From Pseudomonadota bacterium (GTDB lineage Bacteria; Pseudomonadota; Gammaproteobacteria; Steroidobacterales; Steroidobacteraceae), in the NCBI GenBank assembly GCA_023423935.1, contig JAFAEQ010000018.1:1-63641 (forward strand): DNA of 63,641 nt. Direction: 5' to 3'. The notes below the pieces were generated by a model. The model searched no databases and was not told the DNA's origin. It saw nothing but the letters and a program-made list of their open reading frames with translations. Position numbers and translations under genes: made by a program. Below are positions 61,898 to 63,641 of the stretch, piece after piece (position 1 is the first letter of the stretch; every line of letters begins with the position of its first letter).

Positions 61898-62929
61898 TCA
61901 ACGTGCTCCTCGCGCGACGAGTTGGACATCGTCTCCATGCTTCACGACATCGACCGGAAAGACTTCCTGCAGAGCAAGCAACCAATCATCGATTCGATCC
62001 CGATACACAGTCCCCGTGAAGGACCGCTGCGCCAGCGCAGGATCGGTGATGACAATGGAGAATGCCGAATACCGATTGACGTCCGCGACGACCGCGCCAA
62101 GCGGCTCGTCGACGAAACTGAGCGCGCCATCCACGCGAGCAATCGCAATTTGCGGATCAATCGGAACGATATTGAAACTGCGCGTCGATGCGGTGAACGC
62201 CGCCTGCTCTCCTGCACGCAGCTGCACCTGATGCGTTGACGCATTCGCCGATTCGCGCACTCGATCGTCATCCGATTCTGGCGCCACACGCACGACGCCT
62301 TCACTGACCGCCACGACCGTCCGATCGGTCGACCTCCTGACCGTGAAGGCCGTCCCCACTGCCGTCACCCGCACCGCGCCAGCTTGAACGATGAACGGCC
62401 GTTGCGGATCCTTCACGACGTCGAACAACGCCTCGCCGGCATCGACGGAGATGAAACGCTCGGTGTTGGTAAATCGAGCGACGATACGCGTCTTCGCCCC
62501 GAGATCCACGCGTGAGCCATCCGCGAGAATCTGGCTGCCCTGTTCCGCGACATTCGTCGTGAGCACTTGCGCCGGCGGCTGTCGATACGTCCGCCACGCG
62601 TAGTTGCTGACAAACGCGACGATGCCAATCGCGAGCAGCACGCTTGCTGCGCGGACGAAGTGCGCCGAAAAACGTCGACGTTGCGCACCTGATTCGCCTG
62701 CACGTTGAACACGCAGGCGATTTGCCGCGGATATCACTTCAGGCGCATCGAATGCGCCCCAGACTGCCTGCATCCGATCGAACGCATCGAGGTTGCCCGC
62801 AGCCGCTCCACACCACTTCAACCACTCGCCGAGCAGCTTCTCATCCGACGGCGAATCCCGCAGCCGCTGCAACCATTCCGCCGCCTCTTCGAGCTGTTGC
62901 GTCGTGAGGTCCTCGTTCTCTGTGCTCAT
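61898..62929 (-). CDS. FecR-type anti-sigma/transducer
   Basis: 343 residues. A cytoplasmic sigma-binding domain (about 1-85; AAEWLQRLRDSPSDEKLLGEWLKW) precedes one membrane helix (about 93-110). A periplasmic FecR domain and a C-terminal STN-contacting part (SFVDEPLGAVVADVNRYS) follow. It transmits the receptor signal to the ECF sigma factor. It overlaps the sigma gene by 4 nt. Confidence 0.93.
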   Translation of the reverse strand: MSTENEDLTTQQLEEAAEWLQRLRDSPSDEKLLGEWLKWCGAAAGNLDAFDRMQAVWGAFDAPEVISAANRLRVQRAGESGAQRRRFSAHFVRAASVLLAIGIVAFVSNYAWRTYRQPPAQVLTTNVAEQGSQILADGSRVDLGAKTRIVARFTNTERFISVDAGEALFDVVKDPQRPFIVQAGAVRVTAVGTAFTVRRSTDRTVVAVSEGVVRVAPESDDDRVRESANASTHQVQLRAGEQAAFTASTRSFNIVPIDPQIAIARVDGALSFVDEPLGAVVADVNRYSAFSIVITDPALAQRSFTGTVYRDRIDDWLLALQEVFPVDVVKHGDDVQLVARGAR

Positions 62930-63537
62930 CGCTTCGCGCCCTCCTTTGCTTGCTCAGGCGTTGCTCCATCGGCGCGCAGCCGGCAGTAGACCAGTGCGTG
63001 AGTGATGTAGTTACGCACCATTCGTTCGGTGACGCCGAGTCGTGCCGCGATTTCCTGCTGCCCCACACCATCGAGCCGGTACAACAGGAATGCATCACGG
63101 CACTTCGGCGGCAGCTCCTCGAGCCCGGCGATGAGCGCGCCCAATTGCTCGCGCGCGAGCGTGCGCCGACTCGGCTCTTCGAGGTCGGTTTCGAGTTCGT
63201 CCGTCGGTACATCTTCTTCATACCGATAGCGCCGTCCGCGTTGACGCAATCGATCGACGGCGAGATTCGTCGCGACCCGAAACAAATAGGCCTTGAGGAA
63301 GCTCTCCGCGCCTGGCTGATGGAGCTGCAACACGCGCACGTAGGCTTCCTGTGCGATTTCCTTCGCCTCCTGCAACGAGCGCAGCCGCATCGCCAGGTAG
63401 CTCACGAGCGATCGGTTGTGCTCGCGAAACAAGCGCGCAACGGTTTCCGCGCGCGCACGATCGCCATCGGGCGTAGAAACTGCGTCCGAGGATCCGACCA
63501 CCGCGGGATCGATGCTTGATGGGCTCAACGACGTCAC
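62926..63537 (-). CDS. ECF sigma factor, FecI-like
   Basis: 203 residues from a GTG. Region 2 (LVSYLAMRLRSLQEAKEIAQEAYVRVLQL) and region 4 (LPPKCRDAFLLYRLDGVGQQEIAARLGVTERMVRNYI) are complete, with an acidic insert between. It probably directs transcription of the TonB receptor and peptidase below it. Upstream, 63541-63641 contains AT-rich promoter-like bases but no precursor gene. Confidence 0.93.
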   Translation of the reverse strand: MTSLSPSSIDPAVVGSSDAVSTPDGDRARAETVARLFREHNRSLVSYLAMRLRSLQEAKEIAQEAYVRVLQLHQPGAESFLKAYLFRVATNLAVDRLRQRGRRYRYEEDVPTDELETDLEEPSRRTLAREQLGALIAGLEELPPKCRDAFLLYRLDGVGQQEIAARLGVTERMVRNYITHALVYCRLRADGATPEQAKEGAKR

Positions 63538-63641
63538 TGCGCTCGACGGCCACCGAATGACCTATAGCGTATATACGTCGGAGATCGAGGAAGCGGAAAT
63601 GGCGCGGCCAAGCGAGGGCCGTGCCATACGAGTCTGAAGGG

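Noticed and set aside
63557..63637. 26-codon plus-strand ORF upstream of the sigma factor, considered as a lasso precursor
   Set aside because: It is too short, lacks the leader Thr at position -2 and a Gly-started core with an Asp/Glu at 7-9, and overlaps the likely sigma-factor promoter.

Overview
This window looks like a chromosomal segment of a GC-rich gammaproteobacterium. The blocks rpsB-tsf-pyrH-frr-uppS-cdsA-dxr-rseP-bamA-skp-lpxD-fabZ-lpxA-lpxB-rnhB-dnaE and map-glnD-dapC-dapD follow the order known from pseudomonads and relatives. GTP-dependent PEP carboxykinase, many TonB receptors and a FecI/FecR/STN-receptor set suggest an environmental lineage of the Steroidobacter/Nevskia/Xanthomonas type. 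That placement is inference. No rRNA, tRNA or CRISPR array was recognised. Position 1 opens on a C homopolymer that looks like a contig edge.

Layout. 49-5629: a split spermidine-synthase-like protein and its membrane partner, small uncharacterised genes, an MHS-family transporter, a YciH/SUI1 protein and a YceI protein. 5686-24360 (minus strand): the long housekeeping block for translation factors, isoprenoid and phospholipid synthesis, outer-membrane assembly, lipid A, RNase HII and DNA polymerase III alpha. 24742-30334 (plus): map, glnD, dapC, dapD. 30519-35358 (minus): pstSCAB-phoU. 35617-37336: dapE and dsbB. 37481-46623 (minus): a second phoU, a porin, a TonB receptor, a lipoprotein, phoR and phoB. 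46844-52927: tsaB, a DinG/YoaA-type helicase, a DUF11-like protein, pckG and a cyclase-FHA protein. 53148-56596: an M28 peptidase, dusA and a broken dusA-linked integrase. 56692-63537 (minus): ECF sigma factor, FecR, STN-TonB receptor and secreted S9 peptidase, a surface-signalling and peptide-processing cluster.

The most coherent signal is a phosphate-starvation regulon. Four promoters (phoB, pstS, a beta-helix-like lipoprotein plus TonB receptor, and a porin) each carry 7-bp repeats at an 11-bp period. In each, a candidate -10 lies exactly 10 nt after the last repeat, as in PhoB-activated promoters. The lipoprotein/TonB-receptor pair is therefore a candidate phosphate-starvation outer-membrane uptake system whose substrate is unknown.

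The window also holds dispersed repeats. A 109-110 bp MITE-like element occurs three times, ending in CTAG-like sites. One copy sits between the phoB promoter and phoB and appears to supply the phoB ribosome binding site. GTGATG-rich imperfect palindromes occur three times around the dap/pst genes, touching stop codons at two of the three sites, and one 149-bp element is bounded by 26-bp inverted repeats.
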